DNA of 64,000 bases from Neofusicoccum parvum (taxonomy: Eukaryota; Ascomycota; Dothideomycetes; Botryosphaeriales; Botryosphaeriaceae). The position numbers and the translations under genes were made by a program. This document shows positions 10,813 through 21,995 of the stretch, in pieces (position 1 is the first letter of the stretch; each line of letters opens with the position of its first letter). The notes beneath the pieces were generated by a model that was given only the letters and a program-made list of their open reading frames with translations, searched no databases and was not told the origin of the DNA. The stretch lies in assembly GCA_020912385.1 (NCBI GenBank), contig CP087207.1:2976001-3040000 (forward strand). Reading direction: 5' to 3'.

Positions 10813-12307
10813 TTAGTTGTTGGACGCCGCGGTGATCCAGTAATCCTGCTGGCACGGCTCGACGCTCTGAATGAAGGCATTAATCCGCTCGACGACCCAA
10901 CCGCTGGTTGTGTCCTGGCCCAGGTTGACCGGGTCCCTCTCCGACCCGGCCTGTCCCAGACGTATCACTTTGTCCGTCTGACACCGTCCCGGCGAGAACA
11001 GGTATTGCACGCAGTCGACTCGTTGCGCGCACGCCTCGCGACACCCTTGCAGGGAGTACTCTTGCGGCGTCTCCTCGAAACCGTCTGACAAGTTGTCCCA
11101 GTTGTCCTTCTCGCCTGAGATTTGCGGGGCCACGACATGCGCGAAGACGTCGCGATGACGGAGGACGGGGCGGTCGGTCTGAGAGTGGAACTCAACGTTA
11201 GCAATTGCGATTCAAGGGGTTGTAGGTGGAGGCTCATTGATGGAGACGGAAAAGAAGTGGTGAACTTACGCCCTGACTCATCCAGCTCTGCTCGAACTCC
11301 CACATGGCCTTGGTCCACTCGGGCTTCATGCGGTGGTAAGACACCACAGGATAGCACCAGTGATTCTTAGTGTAGTCTAGTGTGTACGGGTTCTCTCCCT
11401 GGATGATGGGGAAGGCTCCAGTCAGAGGAACTGCGACCGTCTCCATTGCTCTCGCCAGCACCACGTCGCCGGCGTAGTCCGCTGCTGTCAGCTTGTCGAA
11501 GACATCGAGGTTGTTCCTGCGCTGCGCCACTACCCTCTCAAGGGAGTTCTTCGACAGGATGATTCCCGAACCGCTGGAGGCGAACTGCTTGTCCAGCATC
11601 CAGTTTTGGCCGCCGACGTAGAGCGGCTTCTCGGGGTCGAACATTGAGAGCCACCGAAGAAGGTTCGGCCAGACGATGTAGGTGTCGGCTTCCATGAAAA
11701 AATAGAACTTGGCCTCCGGTTGCAGCTTGAGGGTCTTCTCCATAAGAGGTAAGAGCTTCCACTTGTCCAATTTCAATGCCTGGCGCTCCACGAGATCGTT
11801 GAGCTCGTTGACATCCTTGCCCTTGCTCTTGTACTCATGCAGCTGGCGGTACAGGGTGAAGTCCGAATGGGTTTTCCTGAGAGTCTCGTTCACTTCGTCG
11901 AGAACATCATAGACCTTTTGGCCGTGAACCTCCTCTTCATAGTCCGAGAAGACAGCAAAGTTGGGGATGCAGCGGAACGTGGTTTCCAGGTGGACTGGCA
12001 ACTTCTGGTGCACCTCGATGGCGCTGGTCTTCATGACCACGAAAACATCGTCGGCACCGGGCAGCTGAGCGCAAGGGGCCTTGCCCGTCTCCGCTTTTGT
12101 CGGTTGCTCGGTCAGACCAGTGGGGCGCTCGACGTGGGCCGGTTTTCCGAAGCTGTGATCCAGCTGCACCGTCTCCGGCACGAACTCGCCGTTCAGTGCA
12201 TTCTGGCGGGCGAGTCCCAGGTGCGACCAGGTAAGGAAGAGAAGACAGAGGGATGCGGCGACGGCAATGAAAAGTGGCGGCCGGGGACGTGAGGCTGATG
12301 ACAGCAT
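10813..12307 (-). CDS. Type II membrane glycosyltransferase, GT31-like
   Basis: Probable Golgi glycosyltransferase related to the fringe/beta-3-galactosyltransferase group that is common in filamentous fungi; donor and acceptor are unknown. Exons are 11270-12307 and 10813-11178 with a 91-nt intron, giving 467 residues. A short cytoplasmic tail precedes one transmembrane anchor (about residues 11-34, LFIAVAASLCLLFLTWSHL). The luminal part has VFVVMKTSA, a FRCIPNFAVFSDYE region, and FFMEADTYIVWPN at the place of the family's acidic DxD-like motif, then YVGGQNWM and ASSGSGIILS. The C-terminal exon is Cys-rich (six cysteines between about residues 385 and 455). The start ATG at 12307 directly precedes the anchor. 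GT31-type assignment is from recall of the motif order. Confidence 0.8.
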
Positions 12308-14355
12308 ATCAAAAAAAAAAATAGTAACGCAAAATCCACGCAGCGAAGGAGAGTGTTAATGACCAAGACCCATCTGAAACTAGGAGAGGCTGTGAAGGAG
12401 AGGCGTTTGGTGGGGAGGGTTCGGCGGTTTAGTTTGCTCCAAGACACGATCTGACGCACCAGTGGCAGGTCGAGCCCGATAAGCAGGGCAGCACGTGTGG
12501 GAGAGCAACAGGGCGGGAGAGGCCGCGGGAGCAGCCCGGGAAGCGCATTCTTATGACAGCGCGAGGGGAGCTGACCGGGGCGCTGATCGGCGGCAGGACT
12601 CGTCTCCCTAGCCTCTTGCGAATGATGAGCTCGTACGGCGGTAACTAAGTGGCACCGCGACTCGGTAGGAGGACGGCGAGCTGGGTGTGGTGCGCGCACA
12701 TCACCTCTGAGCGAGCAGGGATGCGGCGCGCTGATGGTACCGCCCGACCTCACGCACGACACGCCCCGTCTGCAGCGCCCCGCCGCTCATGCGCGCGCAG
12801 CCCGCCGGCGCGCCCGCCAGGCCGAGTCAGACGCGCCCGGAGCATCGTGAAATGAGGCGCGTGGGCGGGTTTCTGGGCCGTTGGCGGGCGCCGGTGGGAG
12901 TTGACGGCGCTGGCGCTGGCGCTGGCTGCGCTCTTGCTGCGAGCGGATCTAGCGCGCACCGTCCGCCCGGCGCAGTGCCCCGCAGCCGCCGAAATGGCCT
13001 CATCATTGCTCGTTCCCTGCCAGCTGCGCTTCCGCCGCTTCCATGTCCATGTCCCTCCGCTCAGCTTCATCCGCGAGCCAACAGCGCTGTCGCTGGCCCG
13101 CAGCTGCACCGCACGACGCGCAAGCCGCCCGCCGGCCAACGGCGCGACAGCAGACCGCATCATGCATCCCGCGCGCCGCCAGCCAGCCGCAGCCGTCGAG
13201 CACCGCCGCCACCCCGCCCAGAGTCGCGCCAGCCCGCCGCGCAGCCAGTCAGCGCCCGTCGTCCGCGCGCCCGCGCCAGCCCTGGCGACCCGACTGGCTG
13301 GGGGCCCGTCTTCGGTCTGCGGCTGATGACGTCGGGTGCGATCAACAGGGAGGCCGCTGAGGACGCAACCACACGTGCCAGCGACGATCAAACACAAGCG
13401 CCACGTCGCGACGGCTGCTTTTGGCGTGCGATCTTCGAGAAAAGGGTCGCAACGGGCGACGGACGCGCGAAAAGGAGGCTCCCGCCAACCCTACGTGACC
13501 CTGCCCGTCAAATTGGAGTCGCCGGCGTCCTTTTGGCCTCGGAAACACGAAACGCCCGACGCGGGGTCCTACGCCTGCTCACGCTGCTTCGCCTCGCCAG
13601 TGTCTCTGCGCCGCTGCCGTCAGCTGAGGCCACGCGCTGTGCTCGTCGCTGCCCGCCCGCCTCTGATCGCTCGCGACGGCAGCTCAGGCGCGCAGATAAG
13701 CAGCCCGCTCGTTTCAGCATGCGAGATGCATCCAGCGAGCAGGTAGGCCTAACCTCCCTCCCGGATTCTGGAAATATGAGTTTCGGGGCCCATGCAATTT
13801 CTCCATTCGCATCTAAGCTCTCGCTTACAAAAAACCTCCAAACTCAACCTTGCGCTACTGCCCTTTCCTCTGGCTTCTCTTATGCAACCCCTCTTGGCGC
13901 CCTACACAGCGTCATCGTCGCTAGCATCTCTGCTGCTGCCCGTCAATCCAACCCTCATGCAGCAAGACGCATTACGCAAAAGCAGCGAACCCGCCGGTCC
14001 TCATCTCCTCGAAAGGAGACACTTCCGGAATTAGGGGTAGCTAAGAAGAACCACAACCGCCAAATCCGCGTTTCTCCGATGTCTCCGACGCCCACAGTCG
14101 TCTGCCATTGAGTACGCGAGAGGAGTGTACTCGAGCCGAGGGTTGGTGTAGATTGCTTTTTGTCGCAGGCTGTTCGGTAAGAAAAGCAGTGACTTGTGCG
14201 TGGAGCTGGAGTGTTTATACAGACAAGCTGAACACTTGTCCTTCGACACTCCCATCTCCAAGTCAACTCCACTTCTGAACTCCAACCGACCAGCTAAGTA
14301 GCTGTGCAATCTCCGGACTGAATGTTGACAGCAGCCCCTCGGCAGTCATCCTTCA
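12308..14355. other. GC-rich intergenic region upstream of the glycosyltransferase gene
   Basis: Two kilobases. An open frame of 440 codons on the plus strand (12789-14111) and several on the minus strand are Arg/Ala/Pro-rich, unordered and mutually overlapping, so I treat them as chance frames in GC-rich DNA. No RNA gene or repeat was recognised. The right end holds the 3' region of the protease gene. Confidence 0.5.
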
Positions 14356-15849
14356 TTAAGCACTAACCCCGTTGAATGCAATGTAGTTCACCGTAAACAA
14401 TCCCGGGTTCGAGATCTTATTCTTCGTAGACAGATCTTGGATACGTTTGCACAGCGCTGCTGGATCGCGACGCTGCTCGAGTCCCAGCAGATACGCTCCA
14501 AGACCAGCGACATGAGGCGTAGCCATTGAGGTGCCGGAGATTGTGTTCTGCATCGGATCAGTCAGTATCCACCAGCCAAACACAATACAGGGAAAGATCA
14601 GGCTTACAGTGTTGCCGTCGTTCCACGTCGACTTGATATCCACGCCCGGAGCCAAGACATCAACCAACGCGCCGAAGTTGCTGAAAGACGCCATTTTGTC
14701 GTCCTTGTCCGTCGCCCCTACGGTGCACGCAGATTTCTCGTTTGCCGGGCTGAACAGGATATCAGGAAGTCCACTGTTGCCCGCCGCGACCGCCAAGAAT
14801 AGCCCAGCATTGACAGCCGCCCTGACGGCCTCCATCGTTGCCGTGCTGAAAATACCGCCAAGACTCAGGTTCCCAACGGAACCCTTTGTACATTCACCCT
14901 TGCTCTCACGATCCTTGGCGTCCTGAGCCGCGAAGCTGATACCCGCAAGAACGCCAGAGTTTTCGCCTGTGCCATTCGAGTTGAGTACCTTGACAGCAAA
15001 CAGAGACGTCTTCTTGGCCACGCCGTAGGTGTTGCTGCCGATCGTCCCTGCGACGTGCGTTCCGTGCCCGTTGCCGTCCGCATCGAGATTATCGCCGGCA
15101 AAGTTCTTCAAGAAAGTCGCACGTCCGCCAAAATCGGGGTGGCCGGTGAAGATTCCGGTATCGATGACGTACGAGCAGGTGCCCTGGCCCGCGGACTCAT
15201 CATACACGTAATCAGTCGAGCCTTTTTCGCGGTGTGAGATGCGACCAAGTCCCCATGGAGCGCCAGACTGGGTGACAGCGAGGGTGCGGACGACAGAGTC
15301 TTGCTCAACGTAGGCGACCTGTAGTTACCCGGTTAGCTAATGGTGGACGACCAGGTACCGATATTTAGCCATTGCACAGCCCATCCGGAGTTGAAGAGGT
15401 CGAGACATCCTTCAGCCACAGCTCGCTCGACGAACGCTCGAACCCCTTCCGGCATGTGCCAGAACTTTGGTTGCCCGTTTTGGCTCGCGTGGCATTTGTC
15501 TCGATCTCGGCAAGAGCCGGACCACTCTTCTGTCGTGGATGCAATCCAGGCCAGAACTGCGCCCCAGGGAGCAACGAAAACCGGGTGCACTTACGGAGCC
15601 GAGGTTTTTTATGGTTGTCATCAGGGTTTGGCTCAAGGTGCCTGAAACGCCCTTAAACGTTCCAATGCTGTAGACATGGTCCACCGCGTCACCCCACAGA
15701 TCAGTTATCTGCGAGATTGCGGACTGCGAGGCATCGGGCTTCATAACCACGATGTACTTTCCCGGAATCAGTTCGGTGCCTTGCCTGGGCGCCAGTAGTG
15801 GGGCTGCCGCTGTGAAGGGCAGTAAGGACAAGAGCGGTAGAAAGCGCAT
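14356..15849 (-). CDS. Secreted subtilisin-like serine protease (S8, proteinase K type)
   Basis: Extracellular endopeptidase made as a pre-pro-enzyme. Exons are 15595-15849, 14608-15318 and 14356-14547, giving 385 residues. Residues 1-16 are a signal peptide; the I9 inhibitor propeptide begins near GKYIVVMKP and ends around AYVEQD (residues 87-92). The catalytic triad is Asp138 (VIDTG), His170 (NGHGTHVAGT) and Ser329 (GTSMATPHVAG). The oxyanion region AAGNS is present. The first intron is 276 nt, far longer than its neighbours; joining 15595 to 15318 restores the continuous propeptide NLGSVAYVEQD. The second intron (60 nt) has no stop in frame, but removing it is needed to place the serine motif as in the family. 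Likely role is nutrient or host-protein degradation, inferred from family only. Confidence 0.94.
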
Positions 15850-17138
15850 GTTGATGATGTCAAGGCTCTCTTTTCGACAGGGCGAGGGCGTCTTTACGCT
15901 AGTAGGCTTCGAGCGACGAGAAGGCAGGAGGGACAAGAGAATACTGTAAATTGGGTCCTTGCACGAAGAGAAAATCAGAGGAGAAGACTCCAGATTTAAG
16001 TACGTCTCTTGCCTCCCCTACCCTCAGCCTCTTCTCCACTATCGAGCCATTTTGGGGAAGACCTAAGAGCGGCTTCGTAGCAGTTTTCGGACCAGCCCAA
16101 CAGCACATACTCGTTCGGGCTGGGGTGCGTCTCTCCGCACATCACCAGCTGCAGCCATTTTCTCCATTTTTGGTACATGCAGTAGTGCTTTAGTCCGGAG
16201 TGGGTGGGGCGCCACCGCCACCGCTTCCTAGCACATACATCCTCTAACATCAATATTCCGGCACCGTCTCAGCCGCAGTCTGCGTCGAACAAGCACCAAC
16301 CCAGGCTCCGCCACCTAATGCCAAGTGCGAGGCGGAGACCGCCATTGCCCAGAGCGGCAGAAGGACATGCAGCTTTGTGCAGGTGAGGTGGGGGGCCCTG
16401 CAGCCAGCAGCGTTAGTGAAAGCCTCGGATCACGAACCGGCCAGGCCGTAGTCCGGGCCGGGGTTACCAGGTGGTCACGTTCATGGCTCAATAATCAACC
16501 ATCACTGCTACCAGTGTCGTCCACAGCAGCCCCGCCTTTGGAGGATCGTGCGCGATAAAGGGACCCTATCGTGGATAAGGATGTGACGTGATGGGCGAGC
16601 TAGCCATTGCGGCGCGGGCACCGCTCGAAAAAGGGTTCCAATCGGCATGCCGATCTCAACCGTATCTCAACCCATCACAATTCGGCTTGGGTGCCGGCAA
16701 ACTCCCTTGCCAGTGAGAGCGCGTCCCCTCCTCTTCTCGATCCCTTTTCTCTCCGTCCTGAGGCATGTCGAGATAAAGCCCGACGTCAAATCCGCACTCG
16801 AGATAGACCACCATGGCGCGGAGATTTTGATCTATCTTGCATTTCGGGCCGGCCGTGTATCTCGGCAAGAAGGTCCGCCCCCGTCCAACTCCAAAATCGT
16901 CAGCTCCCGCTGCTATCAATTTAAAATTTCCTCCGCGCTGTCGCCATCGTCATCTCCACCGCCGTGAGATGAATTGAAAAGGTCAAGAGACGCACAGCCG
17001 CACGCGCAGCTCGCAGGAATCATGTTCGAGAAGAGCCTCGGTGTTTTGGACAGCTTCTTCCCCTCTTCTTCGTCCCGATGGGCTTAGGACGATCTCTACG
17101 CTTACTTGATGGTAGCGCTAGTGACCACTCACCGTTCT

Positions 17139-17185
<47 letters not shown>

Positions 17186-17870
17186 CTCGCTCTCAGCCAG
17201 CGTAGCGATGTGCGTGACTAAAGAGAGTCATCGGACGAGAGGGAAGAGAAAAAGAGCGCCGCCGCTTCTTGGCGGCGCGAGCGGCCGGGCTTGGCGCGCC
17301 CGCACGCTTGCCGTGAGAGGAAGGAAATGTGCAGTGCTTGCCTCCGATTGCGCGTGGACGGCCGGCCGCCAATCGGGCCGTGGGCGGCTTTGTTGATGGT
17401 CTGCTGCTTTGTTGTTAAGTAAGTAGGATCGTTTGTGAAGGGGGGATAACGCGTGCTTGGTGCTCCGCAGACGAGCCAAGGCGGGATGGCGGAATGCCAT
17501 GGTGAAGGATGGCGTTTATGTGGAGCGCTCCTGCGGCTCGTATGTTGGTTCTGGTGTGGGCCGCTCTTGTTTGTGGAGATTTCAGCTTCGAGGACGCGGG
17601 AAACGTGTTAGGCGTGCAGGTTCCTGTTGTTTCAACTGATCATCTCCAAGAGACGGGGGGCGGTAAGAAGGTTCATGTTCCGCACATCCCGTTTCACCTG
17701 ACACGAGCGCACAAATGAACAAGCAAACATGACGTTGGTAAGCTTAATCACTAGCCGAACAATAATCTGACGGCAAGATTTCTGCATTGAAAAACATTCA
17801 TTCTGTGTTTTATTTTGATATCACATCCATTTACCCTTCCCGAAACACCGTTTTATCTGAACCCCACTCC
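15850..17870. other. Intergenic region upstream of the protease gene
   Basis: Two kilobases between the protease start and the 3' end of the choice-of-anchor-B gene. Only short overlapping frames are present. It contains a TC/TATC microsatellite (listed separately). I see no gene, tRNA or mobile element. Confidence 0.5.
17139..17186. repeat. Compound microsatellite (TC)n-(TATC)n
   Basis: About fifteen TC dinucleotide units run from 17139 and pass into four TATC units up to about 17183, followed by imperfect TC. It lies in non-coding DNA. Confidence 0.95.
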
Positions 17871-19467
17871 TTACGCGGCAGAGTCCTTGAGCACGAACGC
17901 GCCACGCTCGATGGTGTTGACGAAGTAGTAGCCGCTCTTGAAGTAGGCGTAGCTGCTCCAGGAGCCGACGAACTCAATGATGCCACCGTTCTCCAGGGCG
18001 TCGTCCTCGGGGTAGATGTCGAAGAAGGCAACCTCCTTGACGCCGGCGCCGGTGGGGTCCTCGGGGATGGAGGAGACGTCGATGATGTGGAATCCGGAGC
18101 CGTAGTTGGACTGGTACGCCTTGCCGTCGATGACATACTGGTTGTGGTCGATGCCATAGTGCTCCGACTTGTAGTAGCCCGTCTGCAGCGGCGCCGCGAG
18201 CGATGAGATGTTCCAGATGTAGGTGACGAAGTAGCCGTCGGCAGCCGGCTCGACCCGGTCGTACTCGTCGTACTCGTCGTCGAGGATCAGGAACTCCTGC
18301 CACTCCTTGTCGAGCAGCCAGCCCTGATGCGTGTAGGAAGCGCCCTGGTAAGAAGTGCGGGAGATGACCTTGGAGTTGGGCTTCTCCGTGACGTCGTAGA
18401 TGGTGAGGGTGTCCTCGTTGTAGCCGTAGCAGATCTCACGGCCAACGTACTGGGTGTCAGGGCCATTGTAAATAACACACTGGGCATCGTGGACGTAGCC
18501 ATCCTGGGGGTCACAGCCAGGGCTAACAGGGTTGGAGGGGTCGGTCAAATCAATGAAGATCAGACCAGCAGCGCAGGTCGTGTTGGTCCTGGGGGCAGCA
18601 CCGACGGCGTACGCCCAGTTGGTCGCTTCGTTGACGACAACGTTGTGCGTGCGGCCAACGGGGAGACCAGTGAAAAGACCAGTAAGGTCCTCATCATTGG
18701 AGAAAGTGACCGGGCTGGCGGGGTCCACATCCAAGAGCTAGTACAAATTAGTCAATATTCCGATGTACGTATGTCATGCAGGCACTAAGAAAACTAACCT
18801 TGGTCATGTCAAAGATCTGAATGTTGTGGCCGACGGCCTCGCTACCAATGACCATGTAGTTCTTGTAAGCACGAATCTCACGCCAGATGGCAGGCGTTGA
18901 GTATTGCGGCAGGCGACCAAGGTAGACGAGCTTTCCCTCGGAAGTGATCTCGGCGAAGGCAGCACCGTCGCTCTGGCCAATAGCGATGAACTCGCGGCCA
19001 TCCGGAGACTCCCAACCCCAAGAGGAAGAACCCTCGCCACCATCGCTGCCAAGGTCGGCATGGCTCAGGAAGTGGACGAGGTCAAGCTGTGATTTGTCAG
19101 AATTCGGACATCACTAATGCAGGAACAGGACTAGGACATACGTTGTTGCACTTGAAGGTGTTGTTGGCATCGCCCTCGATAGCCACAGCGAGGCCATCCA
19201 CGCAAGGAACGTTCGAGAGCTCAGGGTACTGAGCAGACTCGAACGCGCCGGCAGCCCTCTGCTGGTCCCACCAAGACTGTGATCTTCGTCAGCTCAGGCT
19301 CAGGGTGGCAGTGATCTGGAGGAACGAACGTGCTTGTTGTCCATGATCCGCTGGTGGATGACACCCGAGTCATACAGCTCGGCGGCCTTGACCATGTCCT
19401 TTTCCATCTCTTTGGAGGAGGCGACGCCCGCCAGGGCGGCCAAGCCGATGGTGCTGAGGAGCTGCAT
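17871..19467 (-). CDS. Secreted choice-of-anchor-B / LVIVD-type beta-propeller protein
   Basis: Secreted protein of the family annotated in fungi as regulatory P domain-containing, with LVIVD-like propeller repeats; biochemical role unknown. Exons are 19330-19467, 19142-19276, 18799-19086 and 17871-18737, giving 475 residues. The signal peptide is residues 1-18 (MQLLSTIGLAALAGVASS). Repeated blade-like strings end in an aspartate turn (NIQIFDMT, LIFIDLTDPSNPV, LTIYDVTEK, FHIIDVSS). The motifs DGYVHDAQCV, SYTHQGWL and GIDHNQYV, each with a conserved His, are typical of the family. The start is the first true ATG, 19467; a frame extension upstream has no ATG. A TATATAAG box lies about 75 bp upstream. 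Confidence 0.87.
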
Positions 19468-19538
19468 GATGTGGGAGGGCACGCTTGGAGGGAAACAGAC
19501 CGCTGGTGAGCAAGTTTGAGAGAGTATTCACACCCCGC

Positions 19539-19546
19539 CTTATATA
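19539..19546 (-). promoter_or_regulatory. TATA box of the choice-of-anchor-B gene
   Basis: TATATAAG on the minus strand about 72-79 bp upstream of the ATG at 19467, an appropriate distance for a short leader. Confidence 0.6.
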
Positions 19547-21794
19547 CGGCGGCGTGCCCACGTAGGAAGTCCCCAGAGCCCGCATTCCTCGGGTCCTTCC
19601 CCAGCAGACGACCAGGTCCTTCCCCATTCAACCTAATGCTACCACGGCTCTGTCGTCCATGATCCTTGCATGGCAGCGGCCGACGAGATAGGTGCCTGAG
19701 GGGCGCTCATTGGCCTGCAACGTCGTATTGCGTGCGGCTACGAACGGGAGAGCGGCGGACACTGTGGTGTCGTTGCACGCAGGCGGTGCTGGGCGAGAGG
19801 GGAGACGCCTGCGCCGGAGCGGAAAGAGGAAGGCGGAAAGAGCTTGGGAGCTTGGCGCAGCTTGGCTCTGGTGGCGGCGCCATGGCAAACGCCTGCCGTT
19901 GGTGGCTCGCTGCGCGACAAGACATTAGTGCTGAAGTACCTATCTATCCAAATGAAGGTTGGACCGCTAATGCTTGGTCTCATGGCGATAGCGGTGTGGT
20001 TGAAGACCCAGATAAGGTTTGGGCGCCTGACGCGATTTGGTCTCCCACGCCTGCCATGCAGCCTCCCGCCGTGTTGGCATGCACGCTCTCTCCGCATGGG
20101 GAACGGCACTATGTATGGCGAGCTGCGAGGCATGTCATGAGCCACAGAGCCACAGCGCCGAAAAAGAACCTTCCACCGCACGGGAGGCGGCGCCCGGGTT
20201 GCACCAAGAGAGAGACAGCAGACCTCGACGCCGCGAAACATCCCGCAGATCGCACGCTTGGCCTGTTTGGTCTGTGTTTTGGAACATTTCAACCGGAAAC
20301 CAGTAGGAAGCAGAGAGAAGGGAAACCAAGCACGCAGTGCTTGCCTCCGGCTGTGCGGTGCATGATCCTATTCCATGCAAGCATCCTGGGAAGACTCGTA
20401 TGGATGGTGTTCTTGGCATGCCGGCGAGTCTTGGACTCTGTCGTGTAAATGAATAAGCCTATCGCACCATCCGTGAACGCGATCGCTTCACTCTTCTCGC
20501 CTTCCACACTGAGCGTCGAGGAGCGGGACATGACGGTCGAGAGGAGCCTCTAGGAACCCGCAGCCCGCCACCCTTCTCGAACACGACCCAGACGGGAGCA
20601 GGACCCAAATACCGAACTTTGTGTAGCGGCCAAGATGGGATAAGCATCTGGAGTCGGGGTTGCCCTCGGTTCTGTCAACTGGGTCTGGGTGGCTCGCCTG
20701 GGCTTTGCCTCAACCTTAAGGCCGCGTCGAACCGGCACTTGGTGATGTCAACGGCTGCTTGACAGGACAGCTGTAGGAGCACAGCAAGGAACTTTAGCTG
20801 ATGTGGCAAGACAGTCAGTATAGGCCAAGCGAACTCGCGGCAGCATGCACGTTGCTACGGTCCAGCGTACGGGGGACGGGAAGTTGAGGCCTGAAACCTC
20901 GTACACAACGGGACGCCCCAAGGGCTGGTTCGAAATGGGTAGGTATATGGGCACGGTGAATCTGTCGCCAGAGGGAAAATACAACAGCAGAAGTGCTGCT
21001 ATGGAGGGGGGGTGCGTCCAAGGGATAATCCTCAAGGGCGACTCGCCAATACGAAGCAAACGAAGACGGCGTCGTCAAGGGCGAACTGTGGCAACGCTTC
21101 CGGAGACGAGCTGCCGGTCTCCTCCGGAGCCAGAAGAGGACACGGAAGCATTCAAGGAATTGCAAAGGTAAATTCTGATGCTTGCTTCCGATGAACGGCG
21201 TCGAGAATGCGCGGCTGCCAGGGTCACGGATTTTTCTCGCCGAACTCCCAGACGCCCGCCAACCTGCGGCCAGGTGCTGGAGGGACGGAGCGGTACCGGA
21301 AATAGAGGCGGAGGCAGCTTTGCTCTCCTTGTCGCAGGACGGAAACCGGCTTCTCGACAGTCGCAATCTCGCCCTTGCATCGCGAGGTGCCACGCAACGC
21401 AGCGTCGGACACCGCTTGCTCCGGCCTGATCTCGCCATCGGTGCTGCAGGCAGCCAGGCGGCCAGGCGGTCGTCGGGCCGCGTGCTGGGTTCGGGCGGCG
21501 CTGATGGTAGCAATGCATCAGCTGCATCAGGATTGCTGCGCAGGGCGGCGCTGAAAGGCTGGCGGGTGAGGGTCGAGTGGGACGGCGAGTTGAGCGTGCG
21601 GCGGCGCATTGGCGGCTCTAATCAAAGATGCCGGGAAATTCTCGTCCAAGTCACTCCACGCCAGCAATCTCACCGGACGGTCTCGCCATCCGCAAAGGAC
21701 AACTGCGCACTCCGAAACACCCCTTTGCCTCACGCCAAAAATTATTCTATCTTGAGCCTCAATCAGCCTCACTGTGCATCTCCGCCATGGCGCG
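19547..21794. other. Divergent intergenic region without recognised genes
   Basis: About 2.2 kb between two divergently transcribed genes. Frames such as 19666-20448 (plus, starting from a usable ATG-like frame) and 20815-21609 (minus) are basic, low-complexity and overlap each other antisense. I do not support a gene here. Confidence 0.45.
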
Positions 21795-21802
21795 TATAAA
21801 AG
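21795..21802 (+). promoter_or_regulatory. Distal TATA box of the NmrA-like gene
   Basis: TATAAAAG, 194 bp upstream of the start codon at 21996. A transcript starting about 30 bp downstream of it would contain an additional upstream ATG at 21931. Confidence 0.5.
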
Positions 21803-21918
21803 CCGCACCGCAGGCCCACGGTGCCTCCAGCAGACAGCCACAATCGCATTTGACATAGCTTCAATCGACCCCTCTCGCAGCTTCCATTTGCCCGCTTTTG
21901 TAGAAAAAAGCTCCGCTT

Positions 21919-21924
21919 TATAAA
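21919..21924 (+). promoter_or_regulatory. Proximal TATA box of the NmrA-like gene
   Basis: TATAAA, 72 bp upstream of the start codon at 21996. A transcript starting about 30 bp downstream would exclude the upstream ATG at 21931. Confidence 0.45.
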
Positions 21925-21995
21925 TCCGCCATGTACGCCTACCTCCAGATCCAGCGCCGCCGCGACCAGCAGCTCCGCGAAGCCGGACTCTCGCA

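Noticed and set aside
12789..14111. 440-codon open frame on the plus strand
   Set aside because: Composition is Arg/Ala/Pro-rich without ordered motifs, other frames are open on both strands, and the region is GC-rich; a chance frame is more likely.
15359..15556. 198-nt cassette exon inside the first protease intron
   Set aside because: Its flanking sites look like splice signals and its length is a multiple of three, but it contains a stop codon and would break the conserved propeptide.
20815..21609. 264-codon minus-strand frame upstream of the NmrA-like gene
   Set aside because: Basic, unordered, and the opposite strand is equally open.
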